A stretch of 64,000 nucleotides of DNA. Source: Algoriphagus sp. A40. Lineage in GTDB: Bacteria > Bacteroidota > Bacteroidia > Cytophagales > Cyclobacteriaceae. Position 1 is the first letter of the stretch. The number at the start of each line of letters is the position of its first letter. The notes beneath the pieces were generated by a model. That model searched no databases. It was not told the DNA's origin and saw nothing but the letters and a program-made list of their open reading frames with translations. The stretch covers positions 248,001 to 312,000 of the forward strand of contig NZ_MUNY01000078.1 of NCBI RefSeq assembly GCF_002002735.1, written 5' to 3'. The translations under genes and the position numbers were made by a program. Of this stretch, positions 50,094-59,588 are shown one piece after another.

Positions 50094-50841
50094 GCTTTGG
50101 CTTCGGAATCCGCTATTAGCCAAATCGGGTGGGTTTTGCTTTCTCCTGGGATTTTTTATCGTCTTTATTCCATTGGCTGATCCCAGAGAGCTACAGGGAT
50201 TTAGTATTTGGATCAAACCTGCCAAATTTTTCATTTCCATAGGTATTTTCTTCTGGACGATGGGCTGGCTGATGGATTACCTGAAAAGCGAAAAATTCGT
50301 CAAGTGGATTAGCTGGGGCATTTGGGTATTGATGCTAATTGAATTGGTGATCATTACTTTTCAAGCCTCTCAGGGCAAGCTTTCTCATTATAATATTTCT
50401 TCTGTTTGGGATGCAGTGCTATTTCAAATAATGGGGATTGCCATCACGTTAAATTCCGCTTTGGTTTTTTTAGTCTTATTGAAATTCTTCCAAAAAATCG
50501 ATTTACCTAAAGGGTATTTAATGGGCATCAGGATTGGATTGGTAATTTTTTTGATTGCCGGATTTGAAGGTTTCGTCATGGTTGGGCAATTAAAACACAC
50601 GGTAGGAGCAGAGGACGGGCAAGCTGGGCTTCCCTTTTTGGGATGGGCAAAAGCATATGGAGACCTGAGGATTTTTCACTTCCTGGGACTTCATGGATTA
50701 CAGATTTTGCCTTTGCAAAGCTGGTTTTTCTTGAAAAACCATCCAGGTAAGGTACTTCTAGTTGGGTTACTTTACTTTTTATTCAGTTTTGGAACCCTCT
50801 GGATGGCTTTGCAGGGGAAGGGGATTTTGGGTTGGTTTTAA
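50071..50841 (+). CDS. Polytopic membrane protein, unknown
   Basis: The 256-residue protein has about seven hydrophobic helices (SGGFCFLLGFFIVFIPLAD, AKFFISIGIFFWTMGWLMDY, ISWGIWVLMLIELVIITF, IMGIAITLNSALVFLVLLKF, IGLVIFLIAGFEGFVMVGQL, VLLVGLLYFLFSFGTLWMAL). I do not recognise the family; no catalytic or metal motif stands out beyond HFLGLHGLQ, which pairs two histidines at a membrane face. Start may be 50071 or the adjacent ATG at 50074. It follows the ABA4-like gene with overlap. Confidence 0.75.
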   Translation: MMKSWFNELWLRNPLLAKSGGFCFLLGFFIVFIPLADPRELQGFSIWIKPAKFFISIGIFFWTMGWLMDYLKSEKFVKWISWGIWVLMLIELVIITFQASQGKLSHYNISSVWDAVLFQIMGIAITLNSALVFLVLLKFFQKIDLPKGYLMGIRIGLVIFLIAGFEGFVMVGQLKHTVGAEDGQAGLPFLGWAKAYGDLRIFHFLGLHGLQILPLQSWFFLKNHPGKVLLVGLLYFLFSFGTLWMALQGKGILGWF

Positions 50842-50918
50842 GATTACTTACCAAAACATATTTTAAAACCAACATCCATTTAACGCTAATTCCACATTAA
50901 TTTTTGTTTTTCTCTGGC

Positions 50919-50946
50919 TTGGCATTGGTTTTTGTTTGTACCTTTG
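50919..50946 (+). promoter_or_regulatory. guaB promoter
   Basis: TACCTTTG (50939-50946) matches the Bacteroidota -7 element. TTG at 50919-50921 lies 17 bases upstream, so the -33 element is less certain. The gene starts 36 bases after the -7 element. Confidence 0.6.
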
Positions 50947-50958
50947 ACGGGCAAATAG

Positions 50959-52461
<1,503 letters not shown>

Positions 52462-52464
52462 GAA

Positions 52465-52505
52465 AATAAAGGCTGGGTTCAATTCGAAACCAGCCTTTAT
52501 TTTTT
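52465..52505 (+). terminator. guaB terminator
   Basis: The stem AATAAAGGCTGG/CCAGCCTTTATT with a 13-base loop is followed by T residues. It also faces the converging toxin gene. Confidence 0.88.
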
Positions 52506-52512
52506 GGTCATT

Positions 52513-52971
52513 TCAGCTGTTTACTTCAAAAGTCACATCCAATTCTTCCATTAAACGAACTTTGTCAGTGAATTCTTTGTGAAGCGGATTGATTAATAGG
52601 TTGTGCTCGCTTGGATAGCTATTTTTTGGAATTCGAATGGATGGAATTTTCAAAACAGGTGAAACCATGCCTTTTGCCCAAGTTGTTCCAAACTCCTGAG
52701 TAGACCGTGGATAGGGGCGGTTTTTCCAGTCTGTTGGAAGGAAATCCGGATCCAGTTCGGGGATTTCACCTGAAATTTCAAGAACCGAAAGCTTCCATTT
52801 GCTTTGCGTCACCACAGGTCCTTTGATACTGAGTAATTCGAGAAAATTCAAAGCAGTTGCCGAGCAGGCATAGATAATAGGTGTTCCGAATTGATTCCAT
52901 CTGGCCGGACCCAAGGAATAACCCAATCCATTTCTCCCTTCGATAGCTTCGTAAAGCCGGAAGTATCTCAT
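52513..52971 (-). CDS. RES-family toxin (type II toxin-antitoxin)
   Basis: The 152-residue protein shows RES motifs: YFRLYEAIEGRNGLG, ARWNQFGTPIIYACSATALNFLELL (the R...S...E features), and the end SEHNLLINPLHKEF. RES toxins deplete or use NAD+. The gene follows its antitoxin by one base, so the pair should be translationally linked. It sits on the chromosomal side, between guaB and the YpdA gene. Confidence 0.9.
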   Translation of the reverse strand: MRYFRLYEAIEGRNGLGYSLGPARWNQFGTPIIYACSATALNFLELLSIKGPVVTQSKWKLSVLEISGEIPELDPDFLPTDWKNRPYPRSTQEFGTTWAKGMVSPVLKIPSIRIPKNSYPSEHNLLINPLHKEFTDKVRLMEELDVTFEVNS

Positions 52972-52972
52972 A

Positions 52973-53440
52973 TCAAAGGATATTGCCCCAGGAGATTGCT
53001 TCCAAGGCCTGATCTATCAACGAAATCTGGTATGGGTTCTTGAGAAGATTTGCAGGCTTTTGATCCCCAAGGGAGGAATTGGGTGTGTGAAGCCACTGGG
53101 AAAGGAGTGCTTCAGAGCCGAAAATCCGGATGCCTTTGGCGATTATCTGGTCCATCTCTAATAGATTTTTGGTAAGTGACTTACTGAGCTTGCGATCTTC
53201 CTTTTTCCAACGGAAAAGAGTACTCGGATCTATCTCCATCACCTCTGCTATATCATGGGTGGTGAAGTCCAAAAACTCAAAAAACTGCCCAGTCTCATGA
53301 AAATCCAGTACGGCTCCATAGGTCTCCCTCGGCTCATTGACCAAAGATGGTGAATCCTGAAAAAAATGGTAAGGTCGAATACCTGTCTCAATGACCTCAG
53401 GATTACTTGCTGAAAACCGGATTCTCCAAGTCTGGCTCAT
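52973..53440 (-). CDS. Xre/MbcA/ParS-type antitoxin
   Basis: The 155-residue protein has a central HTH-like region (DIAEVMEIDPSTLFRWKKEDRKLSKSLTKNLLEMDQII) and the C-terminal toxin-binding MbcA/ParS module (GIRIFGSEALLSQWLHTPNSSLGDQKPANLLKNPYQISLIDQALEAI). It neutralises the RES toxin encoded immediately downstream and probably represses the operon. No clear operator palindrome is seen upstream. Confidence 0.9.
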   Translation of the reverse strand: MSQTWRIRFSASNPEVIETGIRPYHFFQDSPSLVNEPRETYGAVLDFHETGQFFEFLDFTTHDIAEVMEIDPSTLFRWKKEDRKLSKSLTKNLLEMDQIIAKGIRIFGSEALLSQWLHTPNSSLGDQKPANLLKNPYQISLIDQALEAISWGNIL

Positions 53441-53494
53441 ATCTTCCGTTTTAATTTTTAGGAAGTTACAAATTTTACTTTGATTTGCAAGTAT

Positions 53495-54478
53495 TCAAAC
53501 TCCTTTTTGAGATAATTTTAAAAGAATGTCTTTTACAATTGACTCAGCATGTACAATACTGTTTTCAATAAAAAATTCTCTGGTATTTAGTCCACCACAG
53601 ACGACTCCCGCAAGGTAAACTCCTGGGACGTTGGATTCTTGGTTGGTTTGGTCATAGCAAGGCTGACGTTTTTCATCAAGGCTCATCTCCACACCCAATT
53701 GGTCCAAAAGTGAGAAGTTTGGTTTGTAGCCTGTCATGGCCAAAACCCAGTCATTTTCCAGCATCACCTCGCCTTCCGGTGTGGAAATGATTATTTCTTG
53801 TTCCCTGATTTCTTTGATTTTGGATTGGGTAAATGCCTTGATGGATCCCTCCTTGATCCGGTTCATAATATCCGGTCTTACCCAATATTTCACATTGTCG
53901 TCTATTTCGTCACCGAGTAAAACCATACTCACCTCAGCGCCTTTTCTCCAAGTTTCCAGAGCAGCATCCACAGCCGAGTTGGCTCCGCCAACCACTACTA
54001 CTTTTTGATTGATAAACGGCCAAGGCTCTTTATAATAGTGGAGGACTTTTGGCAATTCCTCCCCGGGTACATTCATGAGATTGGGCAGGTCATAAAATCC
54101 TGTTGCCAGGACAAGCTTTCTGGTCTGGTAAAGTCCTTTTGAGGTTTTTACTGAAAATCCGCCTTCGCTTTTTCCTAAAGTTTGGACCGCCTCATACAGG
54201 TTGACTTTCAATTTGAAATGGAAGAAAATCCTCCTGTAATACTCCAGGGCCTCGGTTCGTGTGGGTTTTACTCCTACAGACATAAATGGAATATTGGCCA
54301 TTTCCAGCCGATCCGAAGTAGAGAAAAAAGTCATATTTACCGGATAATTATAAATCGAATTGGTCAGGGCACCCTTTTCAATTATCTGGTAATCCAATCC
54401 AGCTTTTTGCGCTTCGATCCCACAGGCCAGACCAATTGGCCCTCCTCCGATGATGATCAGATCGTAAGTTTTTTCCAT
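53495..54478 (-). CDS. YpdA-family putative bacillithiol-disulfide reductase
   Basis: The 327-residue FAD/NAD(P)H-dependent oxidoreductase has the FAD-binding GGGPIGLACGIEAQKAG at the start, the NAD(P)H-binding GGANSAVDAALETWR near 162-176, and the C-terminal GVYLAGVVCGG near 288-298. No CxxC active-site pair is present, typical of YpdA. It reduces oxidised bacillithiol in bacteria that make this thiol; I see no bsh genes in the window. It overlaps or closely follows the NRDE gene. Confidence 0.9.
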   Translation of the reverse strand: MEKTYDLIIIGGGPIGLACGIEAQKAGLDYQIIEKGALTNSIYNYPVNMTFFSTSDRLEMANIPFMSVGVKPTRTEALEYYRRIFFHFKLKVNLYEAVQTLGKSEGGFSVKTSKGLYQTRKLVLATGFYDLPNLMNVPGEELPKVLHYYKEPWPFINQKVVVVGGANSAVDAALETWRKGAEVSMVLLGDEIDDNVKYWVRPDIMNRIKEGSIKAFTQSKIKEIREQEIIISTPEGEVMLENDWVLAMTGYKPNFSLLDQLGVEMSLDEKRQPCYDQTNQESNVPGVYLAGVVCGGLNTREFFIENSIVHAESIVKDILLKLSQKGV

Positions 54479-54481
54479 AGG

Positions 54482-55237
54482 TCAAGGTTGAAAGCTTATG
54501 CTTTTGTCATGGTAAGATTGGAAATCCCAGTCGAAGCTTCGCTCTTTAAACTGGGTAAATCCGGTTTTATCCCTTAAAACCCCAGCAGCCGAAACAGTTC
54601 CATAATTGGGTTCCATTCGGATCAATTGGGCCGAAAGTTGGATTTCCATTTCAGGGCTGACTCCGGTTTTTGGAAGCTTGTCCAGCGAATGGGTTTCTGT
54701 GGATTTGAGGAATTGGATGAGTTGGTCGGGGGAAATATTCCCCGATTCCAGTCCCTGCAGTTGGATTTTTGCCAGTTCAGTTTTTGGCCAAGGGTCGTTG
54801 ATCAGTCCGTTGGAAAGCCCATGGATACCAGGTGGGATTTCAACCGGATCTTTTCCATAGTTGCTATAATAAAAAAGCTGGTCTCCATCCGATGCCAAAA
54901 GGTTATAACCATCGAATTGGTCCCTATACGCCATCAATTGATCCAAATAATCCTGAGGGGAAATATTGGTCACCAAAAAGTCCAGGACAAGTTTTCCCCG
55001 GCTGATTATTCCGTTTTGTTTTTTGGTAAAATCCCGGAAGTTTGTGACCAAAGCCCACCTTCCATCGGGATGAAAACCCATCCAAGTGCCGCCACCTTTG
55101 AGGTCTTTTCCTGCAAAGATTCCATTCTCCCATTGGTGTAAGGGAGCACTGGGCCGATCAAAAAACTCATCCCGATTTGCTGAAATAAGCAATGGGTATT
55201 CAGGATTTACTTTCCAGGAAAAAGCGACAAGACACAT
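54482..55237 (-). CDS. NRDE-family (TANGO2-like) protein
   Basis: The 251-residue protein has the NRDE signature near the start (MCLVAFSWK, PLLISANRDEFFDRPSAPL), then GGTWMGFHPDGRWALVTNFRD, SRGKLVLDFL, YNLLASDGDQLFYYSN and HGLSNGLINDPWPK. The family fits an N-terminal nucleophile hydrolase-like fold with Cys2 at the processed N-terminus; the substrate is unknown, though TANGO2 has been linked to heme handling in eukaryotes. It begins 193 bases from the divergent BlaI gene. Confidence 0.9.
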   Translation of the reverse strand: MCLVAFSWKVNPEYPLLISANRDEFFDRPSAPLHQWENGIFAGKDLKGGGTWMGFHPDGRWALVTNFRDFTKKQNGIISRGKLVLDFLVTNISPQDYLDQLMAYRDQFDGYNLLASDGDQLFYYSNYGKDPVEIPPGIHGLSNGLINDPWPKTELAKIQLQGLESGNISPDQLIQFLKSTETHSLDKLPKTGVSPEMEIQLSAQLIRMEPNYGTVSAAGVLRDKTGFTQFKERSFDWDFQSYHDKSISFQP

Positions 55238-55350
55238 AGATTAAAGGTACATATCCTTCCCATTTTCAAAGTAGATTTTACCCAAAAGGAAAGGGATTCT
55301 TATTTAATGAATCTTTAAAACCTAGAAAACCAGCGCTTAACATTTTTTAA

Positions 55351-55420
55351 TACGATTATTATCGTACTTATTTTGAAATTACGATTGGCTTCGTATAACT
55401 TTGATACGAAAGTCATCGTA
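55351..55420. promoter_or_regulatory. Three BlaI-type operators
   Basis: Three copies of TACGA-N6-TCGTA occur at 55351-55366, 55380-55395 and 55405-55420, at 29 and 25 base spacing. They surround both elements of the blaI promoter. This is a good candidate for repression by the product of the adjacent gene. Confidence 0.82.
55372..55403 (+). promoter_or_regulatory. blaI promoter
   Basis: The -33 element TTTG (55372-55375), 20-base spacer and -7 element TAACTTTG (55396-55403) fit the Bacteroidota consensus and lie between the three operators. Confidence 0.75.
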
Positions 55421-55429
55421 ACTATCTCC

Positions 55430-55804
55430 ATGAGCAAACCTACTGAAGCAGAATTAGAAATTTTGTCCCTGTTATGGGAATTGAAAGAGGCTAGTGTTCG
55501 CCAAATACACGAGCGATTGGCGGAGACCAAAGAAACCGGTTATACCACTACTTTGAAGATTATGCAGATCATGCATGCTAAAGGAATGGTCATCCGGGAT
55601 GAAGAAAATCGAACCCACATTTACCGACCTGCGACAAACCAAAAGGAGACCCAAAAATCCCTTTTGAAAAATCTGATGAGTACAGCATTTGGAGGTTCTT
55701 CCAAAGTTCTGGTAATGCAGGCTCTTGGACAGGACAATCCTTCCAAGGATGAAATTGATGAAATCAGGGCGTTTTTAGACCAACTCGAAAATAATCCAAA
55801 ATGA
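55430..55804 (+). CDS. BlaI/MecI/CopY-family repressor
   Basis: The protein has 124 residues from the ATG at 55430; the earlier in-frame ATG at 55373 would lie across the operators and is rejected. The winged helix is typical of the family (TEAELEILSLLWELKEASVRQIHERLAETKETGYTTTLKIMQIMHAKGMV). The C-terminal half forms the dimerisation helix (LMSTAFGGSSKVLVMQALG). It should repress its own operon through the TACGA-N6-TCGTA boxes and be relieved by the M56 partner encoded downstream, with which it overlaps by four bases. Confidence 0.92.
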   Translation: MSKPTEAELEILSLLWELKEASVRQIHERLAETKETGYTTTLKIMQIMHAKGMVIRDEENRTHIYRPATNQKETQKSLLKNLMSTAFGGSSKVLVMQALGQDNPSKDEIDEIRAFLDQLENNPK

Positions 55805-57822
55805 AACTTTTAAACGACTTGATTTCCGAAAGTCTGCTCAAAGCCATAGGCTGGACCTTGGTTCACTCGCTCTGGCAGCTCATTCTGATTGCTGGAGTGC
55901 TTTGGCTTGTATTGAAACTTGCCCACCGCGCTAAACCTGCTGTAAAATATGGATTGGCAGTCGGGGCAATGGTCCTTTCTTTGGCAGTTTCAATTGGTAC
56001 TTTTATTTATCAGTATGGTCCAGAAGAAACATCAAAACCATTTCTGACAAGTAAAGATCTTCAGCTTATCCTTAGCGACCCGTCTATCATTCAGGCCGAA
56101 GTAGGGCTTGAATCAGGAATCAATCAAGCCACTTTCTGGATTGAGCAAAACATTCCTTTATTGGTTAATTTCTGGTTTCTTGGTGCGCTTCTTTTTTTAT
56201 TCCGATTGGTCAATAGCCTTTCAGAAATCCGAAGTCTCCGAAAATCTTCCACTTCCGTCTCTGATTTTCAGCTAGAGAAAATCGTTTACCGAATGGCTGG
56301 TAAAATGGGAATTAATACCGAAGTGCAATTGAGAATCAGTTCTTTCGGTGTTTCACCTTTGACCTTTGGTACTTTCAAACCTATTATCCTCCTTCCGGCT
56401 GGTCTGCTTTTCCAGCTTTCACCCGCCCAGTTGGAAGCCATCATTGCCCATGAACTGGCGCATGTAAAGCGAAATGACTACATCGTCAACCTCCTTCTGT
56501 CAGGCTTGGAAGTGATCTTCTTCTTTCATCCTTGCTATTGGTGGATGAATACTACCATAAAAGAACTTCGTGAAAATGCAGCGGATGATCTGGTGATGAA
56601 AGTGGGTATCGAACCAAAAAACTTGGCAACAAGCCTGGCCGAGGTACTCAATTTCGCCAAGCAAAACCCACCTGAACTGGCTCTGGCAGCCGGAAAAAGA
56701 AGAAACCCAACCCTACAGCGGATCAAGAGAATACTTGGTTATCCGGCTCAAAACTATCCACAAAACCCTATTATTTCTATCCCTATGTTACTTACCCTAT
56801 TTCTAAGCGTCGGACTGATGGCGAGTGCCCAGCAGGACGCACCCAGCAAAACTGGCCCAATTGCTTCCAGCGAGCCGAATGGAACCATTCAAAGTTTAGC
56901 ACCGGCTTTTCCGGCTGTTCAGGACACCCTTAAAAAGGCTTCGAAACCGGAAGCAACAGCCCCTTCCTACAGTTATGGTGACCATTTCTTCACCAATGAA
57001 CACGGAAAAACCTACCAGATCAATGGGGAATTGCTGATATCTGACGGTGACACGGTGGTCATGAGTGCCAAGACCAAGGCGGCATTGGATCAACTTCGAA
57101 CCTTCGATTATGAGAACATGCCCCACCTCGACGTTCCGATGACGCCTGTTTTTCCAGCTGATTTTCCTATGGCACCTATGCCTCCCTTCGAATTTACAAT
57201 GGATATGCCGGTGATGGCGGCTATTCCTCCGATGCCACCGATGGACATGGCTGATTTTTCATTTGCAATGCCTGAGATGGACATGTCATTTGATTTTGAA
57301 TTTGATCAGAATTTAGCACCATTTCATTTCTCTACTGATACCACCAAAATGACAAAAGAAGAGAAGGAAAAATGGGCTAAAGAAATGGAGCTAAAAGCCA
57401 AAGAATGGGAGGAGAAATTCGAAAAAGACTTTGAGCCAAAGATCAAGGAGTTTGAAAATAAAATGAAAGAATGGGAAGCTGCCAATGCACCCAAAATGAA
57501 GGAATTTGAAGCTAAGATGGAAGAGTGGCAGGCAGCCCATGGCCCAAAAATGGAGGAATTTGAAGCAAAAATGGAAGAATGGCAAGCTGCCAACGGTCCG
57601 AAGATGAAGGAATTCGAAGAAAAGATGAAGGCTTGGCAAGAGGCTCAGGGCCCCAAAATGGAGGAGTTTGAGCTGAAAATGAAAGAATGGGAAGTTGCGC
57701 AAAAGCCCAAAATGGAAGAGTTTCAGCGAAAGATGGAGCTATGGCAAAAGGAGCACCAAGCCAAACTTCAGGAGTTTGAAAAGTTGATCCAGGAAGAATT
57801 GAAAAAAGACAATAACAAATAA
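55801..57822 (+). CDS. M56 family (BlaR1-like) membrane metallopeptidase with tandem helical repeats
   Basis: The 673-residue protein has N-terminal membrane helices (LVHSLWQLILIAGVLWLVLKL and others), the zinc motif HELAH (217-221) after EAIIA, and the downstream Glu in ELRENAADDLV. A transmembrane helix near 322-342 leads to a large extracytoplasmic part. That part holds a Met/Pro-rich segment (about 441-505: VPMTPVFP, APMPPFEFTMDMPVM, PPMPPMDMADF, MPEMDMSFDF) and then six to seven 18-residue repeats (546-670). No penicillin-binding domain replaces the BlaR1 sensor. It probably senses an envelope signal and cleaves BlaI. Confidence 0.9.
   Translation: MKLLNDLISESLLKAIGWTLVHSLWQLILIAGVLWLVLKLAHRAKPAVKYGLAVGAMVLSLAVSIGTFIYQYGPEETSKPFLTSKDLQLILSDPSIIQAEVGLESGINQATFWIEQNIPLLVNFWFLGALLFLFRLVNSLSEIRSLRKSSTSVSDFQLEKIVYRMAGKMGINTEVQLRISSFGVSPLTFGTFKPIILLPAGLLFQLSPAQLEAIIAHELAHVKRNDYIVNLLLSGLEVIFFFHPCYWWMNTTIKELRENAADDLVMKVGIEPKNLATSLAEVLNFAKQNPPELALAAGKRRNPTLQRIKRILGYPAQNYPQNPIISIPMLLTLFLSVGLMASAQQDAPSKTGPIASSEPNGTIQSLAPAFPAVQDTLKKASKPEATAPSYSYGDHFFTNEHGKTYQINGELLISDGDTVVMSAKTKAALDQLRTFDYENMPHLDVPMTPVFPADFPMAPMPPFEFTMDMPVMAAIPPMPPMDMADFSFAMPEMDMSFDFEFDQNLAPFHFSTDTTKMTKEEKEKWAKEMELKAKEWEEKFEKDFEPKIKEFENKMKEWEAANAPKMKEFEAKMEEWQAAHGPKMEEFEAKMEEWQAANGPKMKEFEEKMKAWQEAQGPKMEEFELKMKEWEVAQKPKMEEFQRKMELWQKEHQAKLQEFEKLIQEELKKDNNK
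57436..57759 (+). repeat. Six tandem 54-base (18-residue) repeats inside the M56 gene
   Basis: The units are PKIKEFENKMKEWEAANA, PKMKEFEAKMEEWQAAHG, PKMEEFEAKMEEWQAANG, PKMKEFEEKMKAWQEAQG, PKMEEFELKMKEWEVAQK and PKMEEFQRKMELWQKEHQ. A seventh, degenerate unit follows. Eighteen residues equal five helical turns, so each unit can form an identical amphipathic face. Confidence 0.92.
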
Positions 57823-57845
57823 TTAATTGTGTGTTGATGCTATGA

Positions 57846-57876
57846 AAAAGACCTGCCTCTTGGGCGGGTCTTTTTT
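57846..57876 (+). terminator. Terminator of the blaI-M56 operon
   Basis: The stem AAAAGACCTGCC pairs with GGCGGGTCTTTT (one G-T pair) around loop TCTTG, followed by T residues. Confidence 0.85.
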
Positions 57877-58147
57877 CTTTTTTGGGTATTTGATCTGGGA
57901 AAATCTCCCACTTTTATTTTTCAGATGAAAATGCATGGGATTTTCTCCCACTTTTTAAAAAAATCATGGAATCAATAACTTTTTTAAAAGCGATTTTGGA
58001 CATAAAAACCCATTTTTGACGGAATTTTAGGGCTTTTTCCTGCACTTTGTGGAAGGGGTTAAGGTCTTGAGTATCAATAAAAATTTCTTTGATTTTTTAG
58101 TGAAAATATTGGCTTGGATGAAACTTTTGGCTACTTTTAATTGAAAG

Positions 58148-58182
58148 TGGTAAAAAGTGGGAGAAAGTGGGAGAAAGTGAGT
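58148..58182 (+). promoter_or_regulatory. MraZ operator: four phased boxes
   Basis: TGGTA (58148), TGGGA (58158), TGGGA (58168) and TGAGT (58178) are separated by exactly five bases, giving a 10-base period. Published MraZ sites in E. coli are TGGGA-N5 direct repeats, so autoregulation by MraZ is strongly suggested. The boxes lie upstream of the -7 element at 58193. Confidence 0.85.
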
Positions 58183-58192
58183 TCCATTTTGC

Positions 58193-58200
58193 TACTTTTG
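58193..58200 (+). promoter_or_regulatory. mraZ -7 promoter element
   Basis: TACTTTTG matches TAnnTTTG exactly and lies 38 bases before the mraZ start. The -33 position falls in the MraZ boxes, so repressor binding would occlude it. Confidence 0.65.
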
Positions 58201-58237
58201 TCTTTACCACAAACTCAACATTCAGAAGAGTCAAGCA

Positions 58238-58672
58238 ATGTTTAACGGTCGATATGATTTGAAGCTAGATCCCAAAGGGCGTCTGGTTTTGCCTTCCAAA
58301 ATAAAGGGGGCAATTCCGGAGTCTAATGGTGCCGCGCTTATGCTTCAGATGGCCGCTGACAGATGTCTAAAACTCTATCCCATGGTTGAGTTTCGAAAAC
58401 TTGAGAGTCAGGTCAATGCATTGTCGGATCACAACGAAGAGACTCGTCGATTGAAGCGGTCTTTTTTCACCCGGATCACCGAGGTAGAACTAGACAGTGC
58501 GGGTCGTTTTTTGATCCCTAAATCCTTTCAGGAGTTTGCGGGTCTTGACAAAGATGTGATTCTAATTGGCGTGGGAAGCAAAATCGAAATGTGGAGTGCG
58601 GACCGAATCAAAGGAAATGTCATCGATGACGATATAGAAATGTCGCAACAGATGGAAAAACATCTCTCCTGA
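58238..58672 (+). CDS. mraZ: Transcriptional regulator MraZ
   Basis: The 144-residue protein starts FNGRYDLKLDPKGRLVLPSKIKG, the first of two SpoVT/AbrB-like swapped-hairpin domains. The second reads EVELDSAGRFLIPKSFQEFAGLDKDVILIGVGSKIEMWS. MraZ is a DNA-binding dodecameric ring-forming regulator that heads the division and cell-wall cluster. Its own predicted boxes lie at 58148-58182. rsmH follows 4 bases later. Confidence 0.97.
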   Translation: MFNGRYDLKLDPKGRLVLPSKIKGAIPESNGAALMLQMAADRCLKLYPMVEFRKLESQVNALSDHNEETRRLKRSFFTRITEVELDSAGRFLIPKSFQEFAGLDKDVILIGVGSKIEMWSADRIKGNVIDDDIEMSQQMEKHLS

Positions 58673-58676
58673 AGCT

Positions 58677-59588
58677 ATGACATCGGCTGTTTACCATATC
58701 CCAGTGATGCTCGCCCAATGCACTGAAGGCTTGGCTATTGATCCCAACGGGATCTATGTCGATGTGACTTTTGGTGGGGGAGGGCATTCCAAAGAGATCC
58801 TAAAGCATTTGGATAAAGGCCATTTGTATGGATTTGATCAAGATGAAGATGCCTTGGCCAATGCCCCCCAGGATGACCGGTTCACTTTTGTGCAGGCCAA
58901 TTTCCGGGATATCAAGCGATATCTAAGACTGTATGGGATAAAGCAAGTCGATGGGATTTTAGCGGATTTGGGGATTTCATCCCACCAGATTGATGAACCG
59001 GGACGGGGTTTTTCTACCCGTTTTAGCGGAAATCTGGACATGCGGATGAACCAGTCGGCGGAGATCAGTGCCAAAGAAGTTCTGAATACCTACGATGAGG
59101 GGAAGCTTCACAAGATTTTCGGAATCTTCGGAGAAGTGAAAAACGCAAAGACGTTGGCTCAGTCTATTGTAGCCGAACGGGCCCAAAAGCCTTTTGAAAC
59201 GACAGAAGGATTTACCGCATTTCTGAAAAAATTCGCCCCTAGGGGAAAGGATTTCAAATACTACGCTCAGGTTTTTCAGGCTTTGAGAATCGAAGTAAAC
59301 GACGAAATGGGGGCTTTGGAAGAAATGCTTCTCAGTGCCTTAGAGCTGTTGAAGCCGAAGGGAAGACTGGTCGTGATGAGCTATCATAGCCTGGAAGACA
59401 GATTGGTCAAAAACCTGATTGCAAAAGGAAAATTCCAGGGAGAGGTGGAGAAGGATTTCTACGGAAATCTGATCAGACCTCTGGAACCGATTACAAGAGG
59501 TGCGATCGTGCCCGATGAGGAAGAGATTGCCGCCAATCCACGTGCTAGAAGTGCCAAGTTGAGAGTAGCTAAAAAATTAGGAAAATGA
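58677..59588 (+). CDS. rsmH: 16S rRNA (cytosine(1402)-N(4))-methyltransferase
   Basis: The 303-residue protein begins with YHIPVMLAQCTEGL, has the AdoMet motif VDVTFGGGGHSKEIL, ILADLGISSHQIDEPGRGFS and the MSYHSLEDRLVKNLI motif near the end. It methylates N4 of C1402 in the 16S decoding centre. It is collinear with mraZ and overlaps ftsL by four bases. Confidence 0.97.
   Translation: MTSAVYHIPVMLAQCTEGLAIDPNGIYVDVTFGGGGHSKEILKHLDKGHLYGFDQDEDALANAPQDDRFTFVQANFRDIKRYLRLYGIKQVDGILADLGISSHQIDEPGRGFSTRFSGNLDMRMNQSAEISAKEVLNTYDEGKLHKIFGIFGEVKNAKTLAQSIVAERAQKPFETTEGFTAFLKKFAPRGKDFKYYAQVFQALRIEVNDEMGALEEMLLSALELLKPKGRLVVMSYHSLEDRLVKNLIAKGKFQGEVEKDFYGNLIRPLEPITRGAIVPDEEEIAANPRARSAKLRVAKKLGK

Larger units (their letters stand above)
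57877..58237. other. 361-base leader region of the division cluster
   Basis: No gene. It holds the four phased MraZ-type boxes and the -7 element before mraZ. It also has outlying copies of the same box farther upstream: TCCCA at 57907-57911 and an inverted pair TGGGA (57937-57941) / TCCCA (57947-57951) separated by five bases. Confidence 0.7.

Noticed and set aside
57324-57702. Two long minus-strand frames opposite the M56 repeats
   Set aside because: They mirror the 54-base repeat and have repetitive Ser/Phe composition, as expected of antisense to a repeated coding sequence.
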